DNA from: an uncultured Oscillibacter sp.
Lineage (GTDB): Bacteria > Bacillota > Clostridia > Oscillospirales > Oscillospiraceae
Direction: 5' to 3'
DNA length: 5,549 nt
Assembly: GCA_946530565.1 (NCBI GenBank)
Contig: CAMNAE010000128.1
Location: 1-5,549 of the forward strand
Positions 4,221-5,549 of the stretch are shown here, in pieces (position 1 is the first letter of the stretch; each line of letters begins with the position of its first letter). A program made the translations under genes and the position numbers. A model generated the notes under the pieces. It made no database searches and was not told where the DNA came from. It saw only the letters and a program-made list of their open reading frames with translations.

Positions 4221-5549
4221 ATGGAAAACACGATCCTGGAAAACGTTCAGGCGCTGGCGGTCAGACAGGCCTACGCCTATCTCGACCGGAATCCGGACGA
4301 GAATATCCCGAAGCTTCTGGCGCTTGCCGACAGGCTGGACGCGAAAGGACATCTCGGCCCACAGCTTGCGCAGCTGCACCGGGCGCTGGACGATCCGAAC
4401 AGCAACTGGTTCCGGCTCGTCCGCTCCCTCTGGGACGACATCGACCCCTTCGTGAGAAAGCGCCTCTTCGAGAATTTCGCGATCAACGCGGCTCTTTTGT
4501 GGGCGCCGCGCCGTGAGGCGATGGAGAAGCAGCACGGGTGCAATATCCCCTGGGCGATCCTGATGGATCCCACCTCTGCCTGCAACCTCCACTGCACCGG
4601 CTGCTGGGCGGCAGAGTACGGCAACCGCCTGAACCTGAGCCTTGAGGAGCTGGACGGCATCATCCGGCAGGGCAAGGAGATCGGCGTGTATATGTACATC
4701 TACTCCGGCGGCGAGCCGCTCGTGCGCAAAAAGGACATCATCACGCTCTGTGAAAAGCACAGCGACTGCGTGTTCCTCTCCTTCACCAACGGCACGCTGA
4801 TCGATGAGGCCTTTGCCGACGAGCTGCTGCGCGTGGGGAACTTCGTGCCGGCGATCTCGGTCGAGGGCTTCGAGGCGGCGACCGATTTCCGCCGCGGTGA
4901 GGGCACCTTCGCGCGCGTGAAGGCGGCGATGGAGCTCCTGAAGGCGAAAAAGCTGCCCTTTGGGCTCTCGTGCTGCTATACCTCGAAGAACACCGACGTG
5001 ATCGGCTCCGAGGAGTACTTCGACTGGATGGTCGACATGGGCGCGAAGTTCTGCTGGTTCTTCACCTATATGCCTGTCGGCAGGGGCGCGCCGACCGACC
5101 TGATGGTCAGTGCGCAGCAGCGCGAGTTCATGTATCGCCGGGTGCGCGCCTTCCGCGAGACGAAGCCGCTGTGGACGATGGACTTCTGGAACGACGGCGA
5201 GTATGTGGAGGGCTGCATCGCCGGCGGTCGCAACTACCTGCACATCAACGCCAACGGCGACTATGAGCCCTGCGCGTTCATTCACTACTCCGACTCGAAT
5301 CTGCGCGAAAAGACGCTGCTCGAGGCGCTCAGGTCTCCGCTCTTCATGGCCTACCGCAGGGGTCAGCCCTTCAGCGGCAATCTGCTGCGACCCTGCCCGC
5401 TGCTGGATAACCCCGGCGCCCTCGCAGGCATGGTCAAAGCGAGCGCCGCGCACTCCACCGACCTGGCCGCGCCTGAGGACGTGGATGCGCTGACCGACAA
5501 ATGCGTGGAAAAGGCGATGCACTGGCGCGTGACCGCGGACCGCCTCTGG
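4221..5549 (+). CDS. Radical SAM protein with twitch/SPASM-like C-terminus (3' partial)
   Basis: The first 443 residues of an enzyme whose stop codon lies beyond the window. A helical N-terminal region (1-105) precedes the radical SAM barrel. C121, C125 and C128 in CNLHCTGC form the CX3CX2C motif that holds the catalytic 4Fe-4S cluster, and SGGEP (162-166) is the SAM-contacting motif. Farther on, C332-x13-G-x4-C351 fits the start of a SPASM or twitch auxiliary-cluster domain, with C392 (RPCPLLDNP) as another possible ligand. Such enzymes cleave SAM to a 5'-deoxyadenosyl radical. Those with auxiliary clusters often modify peptides or act in cofactor or lipid chemistry, but the substrate here is unknown. 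The start ATG has AAGGAGG (4206-4212) at 8-base spacing. The gene is divergent from the TetR repressor. I associate this protein type with gut clostridia, where it is usually annotated only as radical SAM. Confidence 0.88.
   Translation, partial: MENTILENVQALAVRQAYAYLDRNPDENIPKLLALADRLDAKGHLGPQLAQLHRALDDPNSNWFRLVRSLWDDIDPFVRKRLFENFAINAALLWAPRREAMEKQHGCNIPWAILMDPTSACNLHCTGCWAAEYGNRLNLSLEELDGIIRQGKEIGVYMYIYSGGEPLVRKKDIITLCEKHSDCVFLSFTNGTLIDEAFADELLRVGNFVPAISVEGFEAATDFRRGEGTFARVKAAMELLKAKKLPFGLSCCYTSKNTDVIGSEEYFDWMVDMGAKFCWFFTYMPVGRGAPTDLMVSAQQREFMYRRVRAFRETKPLWTMDFWNDGEYVEGCIAGGRNYLHINANGDYEPCAFIHYSDSNLREKTLLEALRSPLFMAYRRGQPFSGNLLRPCPLLDNPGALAGMVKASAAHSTDLAAPEDVDALTDKCVEKAMHWRVTADRLW

Noticed and set aside
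4146..5522. Minus-strand frame of 458 codons
   Set aside because: It is the antisense of the radical SAM gene. The length comes from high GC at third codon positions, and it has no domain or start signal.

Overview
The window looks like a chromosomal segment of a GC-rich Firmicute, most likely a gut-type clostridium (Oscillospirales-like). The reasons are strong AGGAGG-type ribosome binding sites, GC-rich third codon positions, a short Gram-positive-style KdpD, a TPP riboswitch with an intrinsic terminator, and a radical SAM protein of a kind I associate with gut clostridia. The taxonomy is inference; there is no rRNA or marker gene here.

Layout. Positions 1-423 hold no gene. On the minus strand they carry a complete TPP riboswitch unit: a near-consensus promoter (390-418), the aptamer (279-373) and a terminator (219-257). 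Downstream of the terminator is a structured element of about 176 bp with imperfect terminal inverted repeats (35-210). The gene the riboswitch controls would lie beyond position 1. Next, on the minus strand, is a small two-helix membrane protein with a bacterial PH-like domain (424-981). A divergent promoter region (982-1264) separates it from a plus-strand two-component operon: a short KdpD-like sensor kinase (1265-2377) overlapping a KdpE-like response regulator (2346-3071), closed by a strong terminator (3093-3157). A TetR-family repressor follows on the minus strand (3311-3865). After a 355-bp gap rich in inverted repeats, a radical SAM protein with a twitch/SPASM-like C-terminus starts at 4221 on the plus strand and runs off the window.

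How the parts may work together. The kinase and regulator form one signalling pair. The gap between them and the PH-like gene contains four copies of a TTAAC-core motif, two facing each promoter, so the membrane protein may share regulation with the operon. The TetR gene and the radical SAM gene are divergent, and the TetR protein may control itself and the enzyme. The gap between them contains a second element of about 176 bp with imperfect terminal inverted repeats (4009-4184). It ends 36 bp before the radical SAM start codon and carries outward-facing -10-like hexamers in both ends.

I see no CRISPR array, rRNA, tRNA, transposase or obvious defence system. The most interesting signals are the two repeat-bounded elements placed in regulatory DNA, the riboswitch separated from its target, and the shared motif in the divergent promoter.
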